Source: Aquisediminimonas sp031376385 (GTDB lineage Bacteria > Pseudomonadota > Alphaproteobacteria > Sphingomonadales > Sphingomonadaceae). Taken from it: a stretch of 64,000 bases of DNA. Made by a program: the position numbers and the translations under genes. Positions 1 through 9,237 of this stretch are shown in pieces. The notes under the pieces were generated by a model. That model was not told the origin of the DNA. It did not search any database and saw only the letters and a list, made by a program, of their open reading frames with translations. Location of the stretch: NCBI GenBank assembly GCA_031376385.1, contig JANMDQ010000020.1, positions 65,787 to 129,786 on the forward strand, in the 5' to 3' direction. Position 1 is the stretch's first letter. The number at the start of each line of letters is the position of its first letter.

Positions 1-710
1 TTGACATTGCGTCAGCCACGCTCGCGCAGGAAATTGGCGGGCTGATTGACGAGACGCATGTGGACGGCGTTATCCTCTCCTCTCCCGTCACCGACGCGCC
101 AGAAGCCTTGGCAGAGCTAGAGCGCCGCAACATCCGCTTCGTTCGCATTTCGCCGGGGACCAACCATGCGATGACGAGTTCGGTATTCATGGATGATGCG
201 CAGGCCGCTGACGATATGACGACTCATCTGATCAATCAGGGTCACCGGCGGATCGGTTTTGTCATCGGGCACCCCAATCACATGGCGAGTGACGAACGAC
301 ATTTCGGGTATCGCCGCGCGCTTGATCGTGCGGGGATTGGCTATGAGCCGTCGCTGGTCCGCCCCGGTGAATTTGATTTCGCCAGTGGCATGGCCGCAGC
401 AGAGGCGCTGTTGACGCTTCCGAAAAAGCCCACCGCGATCTTTGCCAGCAATGATGATATGGCCGCTGGCATATTATCCTATGCCCATCATGTAGGCTTG
501 GAGGTTCCGCGCGATCTGTCAGTGGCGGGCTTTGATGATACCGATTTGGCGCAACTCGTATGGCCACCCCTGACCACAATCCGCCAGCCGACCCGGGATT
601 TGGCCTTTGCCGCAACAGGTTTGCTGTTCGAGGCTGACCCCGTGATCACGCATCAGCGCCTGCAACATGAACTGATTGTTCGCGGCAGCACAGCCCGCGT
701 TCGCGGGTGA
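1..710 (+). CDS. LacI/GalR-family transcriptional regulator, 5' end outside window
   Basis: Sensor half of a LacI-type repressor. The frame is open from base 3 with no plausible start before it, so the N-terminal helix-turn-helix lies left of the window. The visible 235 or so residues are the periplasmic-binding-like effector domain: the IGFVIGHP strand, the ASNDDMAAGIL ligand-loop block and the GFDDTDLA...PPLTTIRQP block that recurs in LacI proteins. Such proteins bind a sugar or related ligand and release an operator. It is followed by an aldo/keto reductase 68 bp downstream on the same strand, so it may control that gene and the monooxygenase after it. The ligand cannot be told from sequence. 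Confidence 0.9.
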   Translation, partial: DIASATLAQEIGGLIDETHVDGVILSSPVTDAPEALAELERRNIRFVRISPGTNHAMTSSVFMDDAQAADDMTTHLINQGHRRIGFVIGHPNHMASDERHFGYRRALDRAGIGYEPSLVRPGEFDFASGMAAAEALLTLPKKPTAIFASNDDMAAGILSYAHHVGLEVPRDLSVAGFDDTDLAQLVWPPLTTIRQPTRDLAFAATGLLFEADPVITHQRLQHELIVRGSTARVRG

Positions 711-778
711 AGGCTTGACCAACTGAGCGAAATTCGCCAACTAAGACACCGTTGTCATAAGCTGGAGCGCGTTGCCGC

Positions 779-1687
779 ATGAGCCACCTTCCCCCCGTTC
801 CCGCCACGCGTTTGCTGGGCAATAGCGATATTGAAGTTTCGTCACTCGCTTGGGGGATGTGGCGTTTCAATGGCGATGATCTGGGCGCCGCACGGGCTTT
901 GGTTGATGCTGCTTTCAACGCTGGCATCACATTCTTTGATACCGCAGACATTTATGGCTGCGACACACCGGCGGGTTGGGGATCTTCGGAGGCTTTGCTG
1001 GGCCGAGTCTTTGAACAGAGTCCGGGACTGCGCGACAAAATGGTGCTGGCCAGCAAAGGCGGGATAAGCTTGGGTGTGCCTTACAACTCCTGTTCCGACT
1101 ATATCCATGCGGCTGTTGACGCTTCGCTGACACGTTTGAAAACAGACCGGTTGGACCTGTGGCAAATCCATCGGCCCGATTTATTGGCCCATCCACAAGA
1201 AGTTGCCCACATTCTTGAAGACATTGTTGCATCAGGTAAAGTGCGCGCAGTAGGAATATCGAACTTCACTCGCGCTCAGACCGCAGCACTGCGGCGCTAT
1301 TTGACGATACCGCTGGTGAGCACGCAGCCAGAATTCTCGGCGCTGCAGCTTGACCCCATTGAAACTGGTTTGCTCGATCAGGCGATGGAACACGGCACTT
1401 CGGTGCTTGCCTGGTCCCCCCTCGGTCAGGGCCGGATAGCGGAGCCAACCAACGTCCGTGAACGTGAAGTGGCGGCTGCACTTGATAAAATTGCGTTGGC
1501 CCAAGGTGCGTCGCGAACTGCTGTGGCCTATAGCTGGATCATGGCCCATCCTGCGGGCTGCATTCCTATCGTCGGGTCGCAACAAGTTTCGCGCATCGCC
1601 GAAGCTGCAGACGCTTATAAAGTGCAATGGACTCGCGCTGATTGGTATGCAGTGCTCGTCGCCTCTCGTCAGGAACCACTGCCATGA
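779..1687 (+). CDS. Aldo/keto reductase
   Basis: NADPH-dependent oxidoreductase of the aldo/keto reductase superfamily, 302 aa, a TIM barrel in the cytoplasm. The catalytic tetrad is visible as D54 and Y59 (FFDTADIYG), K93 (VLASKGG) and H131 (WQIHRPD); the GISNFT strand follows. The sequence looks most like the bacterial YdhF/YccK-type members, but the substrate is not predictable. The stop codon overlaps the ATG of the next gene by four bases (ATGA), so the two are almost certainly co-translated. The LacI-type regulator just upstream suggests induction by a small-molecule substrate. Confidence 0.93.
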   Translation: MSHLPPVPATRLLGNSDIEVSSLAWGMWRFNGDDLGAARALVDAAFNAGITFFDTADIYGCDTPAGWGSSEALLGRVFEQSPGLRDKMVLASKGGISLGVPYNSCSDYIHAAVDASLTRLKTDRLDLWQIHRPDLLAHPQEVAHILEDIVASGKVRAVGISNFTRAQTAALRRYLTIPLVSTQPEFSALQLDPIETGLLDQAMEHGTSVLAWSPLGQGRIAEPTNVREREVAAALDKIALAQGASRTAVAYSWIMAHPAGCIPIVGSQQVSRIAEAADAYKVQWTRADWYAVLVASRQEPLP

Positions 1688-2757
1688 CGTCAAAACCTCA
1701 GTGCGAAATTAGCTGGTTTTCCGCACTTTGTGATGATGATTATGAATTTCTGGGTCAGCCTGACCCTGCTTTGGCATCCAGTTGGGAGCATTGCCGCAAT
1801 ATCGTTTTAAACGCCGAAAAGGGCGGGTTTGATAATGTCCTCCTTCCCTCCGGCTATGCGCTGGGGATGGACACGACCGTTTTTGCTGCGGCCATAGCCA
1901 CGCTCACACAGCGCATCCGGCTGCTCATGGCTGTGCGGATTGGCGAGACTTGGCCCCCGCAACTCGCCCGCCAAATTGCAACGCTTGACCAGATTCTGGG
2001 AGGGCGTCTTACCATCAACATCATCTCATCCGATATGCCGGGTGAGAAAATGGAGAGCGAACCCCGCTATCGCCGCACGGTTGAGGTGATGCACATCCTG
2101 AAGACACTGCTCAACGGCGAACATCTCAGCCGTCAGGGGGAGCATTACCAACTCGATATCGATCCCCCGCGCATGACGACAGTTTCTGGCAAATGCCCGC
2201 CGCTCTATTTCGGTGGCTTGTCGCCTGCGGCCAAGGATGCAGCCGCGGAAGGCAGCGACGTCTATCTGATGTGGCCCGAAACGGTGCAAGGTGCCGCAGA
2301 TTTGGTTGCGGATATGACCACGCGAGCTGCCGCGAAGTCGCGCACGTTGAAATATGGCTTCCGCGCTCACGTCATTGTGCGGGAAACGGAAGACGAAGCG
2401 CGCAGCGCGGCGGATCGGCTGCTGTCTAAGCTCGACGCGGACACTGGGGCCGCAATCCGCAACAAGTCACTCGACGCGCAGACCTATGGTGTCGCGCGGC
2501 AGGCAGAGCTGAGGGAGGCCTCTGCGGCCAATGATGGGTATATCGAGGACAATCTGTGGACCGGTATTGGTCGCGCTCGCTCAGGCTGCGGTGCTGCAAT
2601 TGTTGGCAATCCGGATCAAGTGCTGGCTAAGTTGAAGGCCTATCAAGCGGTGGGGATTGAGGCGTTTATCCTGTCTGGCTACACTCATATTGGCGAATGC
2701 GACATGTTTGCGCGCTATGTGGTGCCTCATATCGAACATGGGCCGTTGATCGTCTGA
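1684..2757 (+). CDS. LLM-class flavin-dependent monooxygenase (alkanesulfonate monooxygenase-like)
   Basis: Bacterial luciferase-like flavin monooxygenase, 357 aa, resembling the SsuD/MsuD group that uses reduced FMN and oxygen to cleave carbon-sulfur bonds. Seen: the N-terminal ISWF strand, the LASSWEHCRN segment, LLMAVRIGETWPPQLARQ, and the GGRLTINIISSD block typical of SsuD-like proteins. The ATG at 1684 overlaps the stop of the aldo/keto reductase; an in-frame start 42 bases earlier lies inside that gene and is unlikely. No flavin reductase or sulfonate ABC transporter is adjacent, so sulfonate use is not established; another small carbon substrate is possible. Confidence 0.88.
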   Translation: MTSKPQCEISWFSALCDDDYEFLGQPDPALASSWEHCRNIVLNAEKGGFDNVLLPSGYALGMDTTVFAAAIATLTQRIRLLMAVRIGETWPPQLARQIATLDQILGGRLTINIISSDMPGEKMESEPRYRRTVEVMHILKTLLNGEHLSRQGEHYQLDIDPPRMTTVSGKCPPLYFGGLSPAAKDAAAEGSDVYLMWPETVQGAADLVADMTTRAAAKSRTLKYGFRAHVIVRETEDEARSAADRLLSKLDADTGAAIRNKSLDAQTYGVARQAELREASAANDGYIEDNLWTGIGRARSGCGAAIVGNPDQVLAKLKAYQAVGIEAFILSGYTHIGECDMFARYVVPHIEHGPLIV

Positions 2758-2801
2758 ACGCGCCTCTTCAATTTAGAGGTTGACGCTGCTCGCCCTCTCG
2801 C

Positions 2802-2819
2802 CTTTACGCTAACGTAAAG
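2802..2819. promoter_or_regulatory. Palindromic operator upstream of acyl-CoA dehydrogenase pair
   Basis: Perfect inverted repeat CTTTACG-CTAA-CGTAAAG, 7-bp arms with a 4-bp spacer, ending 19 bp before the first acyl-CoA dehydrogenase ATG. A TTGACG -35-like hexamer lies at 2780-2785, so the palindrome covers the likely -10 region. It resembles the motif reported for LiuR (MerR family) control of branched-chain acyl-CoA degradation genes. No regulator gene is adjacent. Confidence 0.6.
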
Positions 2820-2838
2820 CAGTGAGAGGAAGCCGCAC

Positions 2839-3936
2839 ATGAATTTCCAATTTTCCGATGAGGCAGAGGCCCTGCGCGAACAGGCGCGGCGCTTTTTGGA
2901 GGACAAGTCACCGAAGTTAAAAGCGCGCGCGGTGATGGAGTCGGGGGTTAGCCATGACGCTGCGCTCTGGCAGGAAATCGTCGATCTCGGCTGGACCGCT
3001 CTTCGCATTCCAGAGGAACATGGTGGTTTGGGCCTCTCTGCACTTGAGCTTTGCGTCCTGGCAGAAGAAGTGGGCCGGGCGCTCGCTCCTGTGCCGTTCA
3101 CTTCCTCTGTATTGCTGGCGACTGAAGCGCTGCTGCTTGGCGGAACGGATGCACAAAAGGCCAAATGGCTGCCGAAACTGGCCGATGGAAGTGCGATTGG
3201 CGCAGTGGCCCTTGCAGAGGGAACTGCCGTTCCCGGAGGACGGTCAAAGCTTGTTACTTCCGGTGGTCAGGCGAGTGGACAAAAGGCACCCGTGGCGGAT
3301 GCGGCGTCGGCAGATTTCTTCATACTTTCTGGCAGCGATGGACTGTATCTCGTTGAAAAAAATGCCCCTGGGTTAGTGATCGAAGCCGTGGACACCATCG
3401 ATCTTGTCCGCCGATCATCACGCGTCACATTGAACGAGACGCCTGTTGAGCCGCTCACTGGCGGGCGCGAAACACTCGAAAAATTCTTGCAGTCCTCGGC
3501 CGTTCTGCTGGCCTTTGAAGGGCTCGGCGGGGCGGATGCTGCAATGGAAATGGCGGTCACCTACTCCAAAGACCGTGTTGCCTTTGGCCGCAAAATCGGT
3601 GGATATCAGGCGGTGAAACACCGTGCAGCTGATATGTATATCAAGAACCAACTGGCACGCAGCCACGCCTATTACGGGGCTTGGGCGTTGTTGACTGATG
3701 CGCCTGAGTTGCCACTGGCGGCGGCAGGTGCACGAATAGCAGTGCTGGATGCGTATCAGTTTGCTGCTGAAGAAAATGTGCAATTGCACGGTGGCATTGG
3801 CTTCACATGGGAAAGCGATTGCCAGTTCTTCTACCGCCGCGCGCGGACTTTGGCGCTTTCGCTCGGGTCGAAGGCGCATTGGTCAGATGTGCTGGTGCGG
3901 TCGTTGGAACAGCGCAACACGGCCATGGCGGCATAA
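2839..3936 (+). CDS. Acyl-CoA dehydrogenase family protein (partner subunit type)
   Basis: FAD-dependent acyl-CoA dehydrogenase fold, 365 aa. Seen: N-terminal helical part (FSDEAEALREQARRFL), the RIPEEHGGLGLSALEL block, and the C-terminal FGRKIGGYQAVKHRAADMY and QLHGGIGFTWE segments. The TDEI-type segment that carries the catalytic glutamate in many family members is not present, unlike in the next gene. The gene is preceded by GAGAGGA at a good distance from the ATG and sits 26 bp before a second acyl-CoA dehydrogenase. Paired genes of this kind are known to form alpha2beta2 enzymes in actinobacterial steroid catabolism; that arrangement is inferred here. Confidence 0.92.
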   Translation: MNFQFSDEAEALREQARRFLEDKSPKLKARAVMESGVSHDAALWQEIVDLGWTALRIPEEHGGLGLSALELCVLAEEVGRALAPVPFTSSVLLATEALLLGGTDAQKAKWLPKLADGSAIGAVALAEGTAVPGGRSKLVTSGGQASGQKAPVADAASADFFILSGSDGLYLVEKNAPGLVIEAVDTIDLVRRSSRVTLNETPVEPLTGGRETLEKFLQSSAVLLAFEGLGGADAAMEMAVTYSKDRVAFGRKIGGYQAVKHRAADMYIKNQLARSHAYYGAWALLTDAPELPLAAAGARIAVLDAYQFAAEENVQLHGGIGFTWESDCQFFYRRARTLALSLGSKAHWSDVLVRSLEQRNTAMAA

Positions 3937-3962
3937 ACAAATTAGAGTGACGGAGACGCAAG

Positions 3963-5183
3963 ATGGATTTCGAAGACACAGCAGAAGAAGCCTCCTACCG
4001 CGCACAAGTTCGCGACTGGATCCAGTCGAACAAAGCCGCGATCCGCGAAGAGGATCACTCAACTCGCGCGGACTCCGTGGCTGCCGCGAAAGTCTGGCAG
4101 AAATTGAAATATGACGCAGGCTATGTCGGTATCACTTGGCCCAAAGCCGTGGGTGGCCAAGGCGGAACTGCAATGCAGCAAATTATTTTCAATCAGGAAG
4201 AGGCCAAGGTCAACGCCCCGACGGGAATCTACGCCATCGGCCTTGGCATGTGCATTCCTACGGTTTTCAGTCATGCTCTTACGCCTGATATCGCCGCACG
4301 CTACGTGCCGGTGGCGATGAAGGGCGAAGAAATTTGGTGCCAGCTTTTCTCTGAGCCTTCCGCTGGGTCAGACCTTGCGGGCATTCGCACCAAGGCAGAA
4401 CCTGATGGCGATGAATGGGTAATCAACGGCCAAAAAGTTTGGACATCAGGCGCGCAGCTCTCTGATTTCGGCATTGTCGTCACGCGGACTGATCCCAGCG
4501 TGCCAAAGCACAAAGGCCTGACCATGTTCATTGTCGATATGAAAGCCCCCGGCGTTGACGTGCGCCCGATCAAGCAAATGTCAGGCGGTAGTGAGTTTAA
4601 CGAAGTCTTCTTCACTGACGTGCGCGTGAAGGACACGCACCGCGTTGGCGGTATCGGTGAAGGCTGGAAAGTCTCACTCACCACGCTGATGCACGAACGG
4701 CTGGCTGTGGGCGGAAAGCCAGCGAGCGCGCCGGGCGTGCAGGAAATGATTGATCTGGCCAAGTCGATTGATCTGGAAGAAGGCAACGCAATGGAACAAA
4801 GCCATGTCCGCCAGAAGATTGCCGAAGCCTATATCAACGATCGCGGCATTGCGCTGACACGGATGCGAACAATCTCGGCCCTGTCATCGGGCCGCACACC
4901 GGGGCCGGAAAGCTCAATCTCGAAGGTTGTTGTCGCCAAGACCATGCAGGATATGGGCGCATTTGCGGCTGACCTATGCGAAGGGGCGGGCCTGATCAAC
5001 GGTGAAAACATTCCCCACCTCGCGCGTTTTCAGGGAAGTTATATTGGCTCCGCTGGACTGCGGATCGCAGGTGGAACCGACGAAATCCTTCGCAATATCA
5101 TTGCGGAACGCGTTCTGGGTATGCCTGGCGACATCCGCCCAGACAAAGACATCCCGTTCAGCGAAGCAACGCGGCTCGGGTAA
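3963..5183 (+). CDS. Acyl-CoA dehydrogenase (likely catalytic subunit)
   Basis: Acyl-CoA dehydrogenase of 406 aa that introduces the alpha-beta double bond into an acyl-CoA. Seen: GITWPKAVGGQGG near residue 50, the FAD/substrate region WCQLFSEPSAGSDLAG, NGQKVWTSGA, and the C-terminal IAGGTDEILRNIIAERVLG, which carries the glutamate expected to act as base. It is the second gene of a two-gene unit behind the palindrome at 2802-2819. The real substrate (branched-chain, fatty or sterol side chain) is unknown. The cobalamin riboswitch starts about 30 bp after the stop, on the same strand. Confidence 0.94.
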   Translation: MDFEDTAEEASYRAQVRDWIQSNKAAIREEDHSTRADSVAAAKVWQKLKYDAGYVGITWPKAVGGQGGTAMQQIIFNQEEAKVNAPTGIYAIGLGMCIPTVFSHALTPDIAARYVPVAMKGEEIWCQLFSEPSAGSDLAGIRTKAEPDGDEWVINGQKVWTSGAQLSDFGIVVTRTDPSVPKHKGLTMFIVDMKAPGVDVRPIKQMSGGSEFNEVFFTDVRVKDTHRVGGIGEGWKVSLTTLMHERLAVGGKPASAPGVQEMIDLAKSIDLEEGNAMEQSHVRQKIAEAYINDRGIALTRMRTISALSSGRTPGPESSISKVVVAKTMQDMGAFAADLCEGAGLINGENIPHLARFQGSYIGSAGLRIAGGTDEILRNIIAERVLGMPGDIRPDKDIPFSEATRLG

Positions 5184-5214
5184 ATGTTGCATTAGGGCAC
5201 CGCGCCCTGTAACG

Positions 5215-5405
5215 CAGTGATCGTGTAACAGGTTCCCGGAGACGGGATCAAAAGGGAATTCGGCAGGCGAGGCCACTCGCCTATCCGAAGCTGCCCCCGC
5301 AACTGTGATCGGCGAGTTTGCGCCTTATTACGCCACTGGATCGTCCGACGATCTGGGAAGGCAAGGCCAGATGAAGACCCGAGAGCCAGGAGACCTGCCT
5401 GTTGC
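5215..5405 (+). promoter_or_regulatory. Cobalamin (AdoCbl-type) riboswitch
   Basis: Conserved cobalamin-riboswitch core in order: AACAGGTTCCCGG..GGGAA at 5227-5258, the GCTGCCCCCGCAACTGT segment at 5290-5306, CACTGG..GGGAAGGC at 5333-5362, and the B12-box stretch GAAGACCCGAGAGCCAGGAG followed by ACCTGCC near 5373-5399. It lies in the leader of btuB, whose ATG is at 5533. The 130 bases after the aptamer should hold the expression platform; CCTGG/CCAGG arms at 5419-5438 are visible, but I cannot resolve a clear terminator. Expected effect: bound cobalamin lowers expression of the btu genes. Confidence 0.95.
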
Positions 5406-5532
5406 CGTCGTTCTTTTGCCTGGGCGGGGTGCACCAGGTGATGATCGGGGTCTTCCTCCGCGTGACGACTAGAAGTCGGCTGTTCGGGCTTTTCCGGGCA
5501 GTCATTTTTGTTCGTCTTGAAAGGATGACTCT

Positions 5533-7422
5533 ATGCGTTTTTATGGGCGTTTTTGCCTCTCAGCGGCCCTGTCGGGTTCGTTGCTTCTCCTCTCCTCTGT
5601 AACTTTTGCTGCCGAAACTGAGGAGGCGGACACTATCGTCGTCACCGCCAGTGGCTTTGAACAGCCCGCCCAAGAAGTTGGCCAGGCCATTAGTGTTATT
5701 GATGGCGATGCACTTTCTCGCCTTCAAATCACCAGCATTACTGACGCGCTGGCGACTGTCCCAGGCGTTCGCGTTGCAAAAAACGGTGCTGTGGGGTCAA
5801 CGTCCAGTGTTTTCATTCGCGGCGGTAATAGCTCCCAAACGCTGGTCTTGATCGATGGGGTGCGGATCAACGATGCATCGACCCCCAACGGTCAGTTTGA
5901 TTTTGGCGCTTTGCTCACGGGCAATATCGGCCGCATCGAAGTGCTGCGTGGCCCTAACTCCGTCATTTGGGGCAGCCAAGCGATTGGCGGTGTCATCAAT
6001 GTGACCAATATGGTGCCGAGCGACGACGGTTTAGCTGTCACTGCACGAGGCGAATATGGCTATAGCGATACTGCACTTGTGAACGCCAATGTGGCAGGCC
6101 GGGCGGGGATCATTTCGGGCAGCGTTGGTGGCAGTTATTTGCGCACCGACGGGATCTCGTCCATCACCGGCGGCAGCGAGCGCGATGGATATCGCAACAA
6201 GTCAGCCAACGCGCGTCTGAAAATTGACCTAACCGACGAGATTTTCGTCGATCTGCGTGGCTATTACAATGATGCCAAGGGTGCCTATGATGACAGTGGC
6301 CCGAACGCACCACCGGAGTTTCGCAACAAGCAATTCCTTGGTTATGCGGGCGTCAACGCATCGTTCTTTGACGGAAAATTCTCCAATCGCGTCGCCTACA
6401 GCCGTACGGATATCGACCGGGACGGCACTCATCCAAGCGCGGCGAGTTTCAGCAACTATCTCGCAAAGGCCGTTGTCGACCGATTTGAATATCAGGGCCG
6501 TCTTGACGTCCTTGATGCCGCCACTCTTGTTGTCGGCTTGGAACATGAACGCACAAAGGCGCAAACCTTCTTTCCAGCAGGCGGAGGCGCAGCGCCCGAT
6601 AAAGCAACTTCAAAGGTCACAAGTGGATATGCTCAGGCCATCGTCCGGCCTTTGTCAGGGCTGACCATCACGGGCGGCGTCCGCCATGACGATTTCTCCA
6701 ACTATGGCACAGCAACCACCGTTGGCGCGAATTTCGCCTACACACCTAACGACGGCAAAACCCTGTTTCGCGGGACTTATGCCGAAGGGTTTCGCGCTCC
6801 CACGCTGGTCGAGGCCATTTTCCCGTTCGGCAATCCGACCCTGAAGCCAGAGACTGCGCGCAGTTTCGATTTCGGGGTGGAGCATCAGGCATTAGACGGT
6901 CGCGTAACCGTCGGCGCGACATGGTTCCAACGCAAAAGCGACAATCTGATCGAGTTTAGCTTTGTATCGTTCCAGTCCGAAAACATTGCGCGGGTGCAGG
7001 CAAAGGGGTTGGAGCTGACGTTGGCCGCAAAGCCTACAGAAACGCTCATACTGTCTGCCCAATATAGCTTAACCGACGCCAAGAACCTGACGCCTGGCAG
7101 CAATTTCGGCAAGCAGCTGGCGCGCCGGGCCAAACATAGCGCATCCTTGTCGGCTGATTGGACATCGCCGTGGAAGCTCGCTGTGGGCACCAGCCTGTTC
7201 CTGCAAGGTGACAGTTTCAACAATCCAAGCAACAGCCGCCAATTGGATGGCTTCGCGCTCGTTGGATTGCGGGCTTCGTATCCGATCACCGATACGGTGT
7301 CCGTTTACGCCCGTGTAGAAAATCTGTTTGACGTCACTTACGCGACCGTCGCAAGCTTTTCAGGGGCAGATTACGGCAGCTATGGCCGCAATGCCTATGC
7401 CGGGGTGAAGGTGAACTTCTAA
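5533..7422 (+). CDS. btuB: TonB-dependent cobalamin receptor BtuB
   Basis: Outer-membrane TonB-dependent receptor, 629 aa. The N-terminus is a signal peptide ending near TFAA, followed by the TonB box DTIVVTA, a plug domain (VPGVRVAKNG, SSVFIRGGNSSQTLVLIDG, IEVLRGPNSVIWGSQAIGGVINV) and a long beta-barrel ending in NF with the terminal aromatic residue needed for barrel assembly. The length matches BtuB (about 610-630 aa). GAAAGGA precedes the ATG. The specificity call rests on the cobalamin riboswitch upstream and on the btuFCD genes immediately after it. It feeds vitamin B12 into the periplasm using proton-motive force through TonB. Confidence 0.93.
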   Translation: MRFYGRFCLSAALSGSLLLLSSVTFAAETEEADTIVVTASGFEQPAQEVGQAISVIDGDALSRLQITSITDALATVPGVRVAKNGAVGSTSSVFIRGGNSSQTLVLIDGVRINDASTPNGQFDFGALLTGNIGRIEVLRGPNSVIWGSQAIGGVINVTNMVPSDDGLAVTARGEYGYSDTALVNANVAGRAGIISGSVGGSYLRTDGISSITGGSERDGYRNKSANARLKIDLTDEIFVDLRGYYNDAKGAYDDSGPNAPPEFRNKQFLGYAGVNASFFDGKFSNRVAYSRTDIDRDGTHPSAASFSNYLAKAVVDRFEYQGRLDVLDAATLVVGLEHERTKAQTFFPAGGGAAPDKATSKVTSGYAQAIVRPLSGLTITGGVRHDDFSNYGTATTVGANFAYTPNDGKTLFRGTYAEGFRAPTLVEAIFPFGNPTLKPETARSFDFGVEHQALDGRVTVGATWFQRKSDNLIEFSFVSFQSENIARVQAKGLELTLAAKPTETLILSAQYSLTDAKNLTPGSNFGKQLARRAKHSASLSADWTSPWKLAVGTSLFLQGDSFNNPSNSRQLDGFALVGLRASYPITDTVSVYARVENLFDVTYATVASFSGADYGSYGRNAYAGVKVNF

Positions 7423-7423
7423 A

Positions 7424-8272
7424 ATGACGATGGGGCAGACACAGTCAGGGATGATGGCCGCAGCGGCGCTCATGCTGTCAGGCTGCGCCCCAAACGCTTC
7501 TGCCCCGCCAATCGCCCCTGCAAAGCCGCAGCGGATCGTTTCGATGAACCCCTGCGTCGATGCGATCCTGATGGAAGTGGCTGATCCCGCACAAATTGCA
7601 TCGATCAGCCATTATTCGCAAGACCCGCGCGCAACCTCCATTCCCATTGAAGTCGCGAACCGGTTCGTCGCGAATAACGGCAGTGCAGAGGAGGTGATTG
7701 GCGCCAAGCCTGACCTCGTCATCGCCGGGCCGCATGTTGCGTTGCAAACCCTTGCTGCGCTCAAGCGATTGGGCATTCCGGTCGTTTCGATTGGCGTTCC
7801 CACCAGTATCGTTGACAGTCAAAAGCAAATTTCTGAAGTCGCCACAGCGGTTGGTGCCCCCGCCAACGCTGCTATTCTGAACGCGAAAATCGAAGAGTCG
7901 CTCGCTGCCATAAAGCCCACTGCCGCCGCCAAAAAGGCTCTCATCTGGCAAGGAGGCGGCCTTGTCCCCGGCGCTGGCACGTTGGCCAATGACATGCTCA
8001 CGCGCGGTGGTTTTCAGAATATGAGCCAAAGCTACGGCCTTAAGATGTGGGACATATTGCCGCTGGAGCCATTCCTCGCCAATCCGCCGGAAATCCTGTT
8101 CACTGGCAATCAGCCGGGCAAAACTGACCGCGTGTTGAGCCACCCTGCCCTCCTGCATTTGTCCTCTAAGCTGAGGGTTATCGACTTCCCTTCAAGCCTT
8201 CTTAATTGCGGGGGGCCGACCATCATCAAAGTAGCGGAGCGGTTAAAGCGCGCACAGGGCAAGGTGTCATGA
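7424..8272 (+). CDS. btuF: Cobalamin ABC transporter substrate-binding lipoprotein BtuF
   Basis: Periplasmic binding protein of the BtuF/FepB class, 282 aa. The start is a signal peptide with a lipobox-like LSGC at residues 18-21, so it is probably anchored as a lipoprotein. QRIVSMNPCVDAILMEV and the EEVIGAKPDLVIAG block are standard for metal-chelate binding proteins. It should hand B12 from BtuB to the BtuCD transporter. It begins one base after the btuB stop and its own TGA overlaps the btuC ATG (ATGA). A second in-frame ATG at 7430 is an equally possible start. Confidence 0.9.
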   Translation: MTMGQTQSGMMAAAALMLSGCAPNASAPPIAPAKPQRIVSMNPCVDAILMEVADPAQIASISHYSQDPRATSIPIEVANRFVANNGSAEEVIGAKPDLVIAGPHVALQTLAALKRLGIPVVSIGVPTSIVDSQKQISEVATAVGAPANAAILNAKIEESLAAIKPTAAAKKALIWQGGGLVPGAGTLANDMLTRGGFQNMSQSYGLKMWDILPLEPFLANPPEILFTGNQPGKTDRVLSHPALLHLSSKLRVIDFPSSLLNCGGPTIIKVAERLKRAQGKVS

Positions 8273-9237
8273 CGTCACGTCGCCTCAACCCCGTGCTTGC
8301 CATCATTCTCATCGCGCTGATGTTTGCGTCGCTCTTCGCAGGGCGCGTGTCAGTGCCGTTCAGCGATTGGCTGTCCGGCAGTCTCCAATCGGTGATCATC
8401 ACCGAACTTCGCCTTCCCCGCGCCTTGCTAGGCGCGATCATTGGTGCAGCGCTTGGGATGTCGGGCGCCGCGATGCAGGGCTACTTACGCAATCCTTTGG
8501 CTGATCCTGGCCTGTTTGGGGTCTCATCAAGTGCCGCGTTGGGGGCGGTCTGTTCGCTATTCTTTGGCTTTGCGATTTCGGCCTGGTTGCTCCCTTTGTT
8601 TGCCATGGCTGGTGCAGCACTTGGCATGGCAGCGCTGGCGTTGCTTGCGGGGCGATCAGGAAGCTTGATTGTGTTCACTCTCGCGGGTGTCATCCTGTCC
8701 AGCCTCACAGGCGCGCTCACGGCCTTGATGATCAGCCTCGCGCCGTCGCCCTTCGCGGTCACGGAGATGACGACTTGGCTGATGGGCGCTTTGACAGACC
8801 GAAGCTGGGATGACGTCAAACTTGCCGCGCCAGTTGTCGCGCTTGGCATGATCATCACAGGATTTGCCGCGCGCGATCTGGACGGGCTGACGCTGGGGGA
8901 AACAGCGGCGCGGTCGTTGGGCGTGAATATGCGCCGCTTGCAATGGATGATTGCGCTGGGCGTCGGGCTATGTGTGGGGGTGTCAGTGGCCGTTGCGGGC
9001 GTGATTGGCTTTGTGGGTCTGGTCGTTCCGCATCTCGTAAGGCCGCTGGTGGGAAACAAGCCGTCAGCCCTGCTCATCCCATCCGCACTTGCAGGTGCGA
9101 TTCTAATCGTCCTTTCCGACGCCATGGTTCGTCTGCTGCCTACCGCGGCCGAACTCCGGCTCGGCATCGCCATGTCGGTTCTCGGCGCACCTTTCTTCCT
9201 CGCGCTGCTCATCAAAATGCGGAGGGAAACCGCATGA
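8269..9237 (+). CDS. btuC: Cobalamin ABC transporter permease BtuC
   Basis: FecCD-family inner-membrane permease, 322 aa, about ten hydrophobic helices. Characteristic stretches: LRLPRALLGAIIGAALGMSG, NPLADPGLFGVSS, ARSLGVN, and GVIGFVGLVVPHLVRPLVG, the last containing the loop that meets the ATPase. The ATG at 8269 overlaps the btuF stop; an earlier in-frame start at 8206 lies inside btuF and is rejected. Its own stop overlaps the btuD start by four bases. With BtuD it forms the importer that carries B12 across the inner membrane. Confidence 0.93.
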   Translation: MTSRRLNPVLAIILIALMFASLFAGRVSVPFSDWLSGSLQSVIITELRLPRALLGAIIGAALGMSGAAMQGYLRNPLADPGLFGVSSSAALGAVCSLFFGFAISAWLLPLFAMAGAALGMAALALLAGRSGSLIVFTLAGVILSSLTGALTALMISLAPSPFAVTEMTTWLMGALTDRSWDDVKLAAPVVALGMIITGFAARDLDGLTLGETAARSLGVNMRRLQWMIALGVGLCVGVSVAVAGVIGFVGLVVPHLVRPLVGNKPSALLIPSALAGAILIVLSDAMVRLLPTAAELRLGIAMSVLGAPFFLALLIKMRRETA

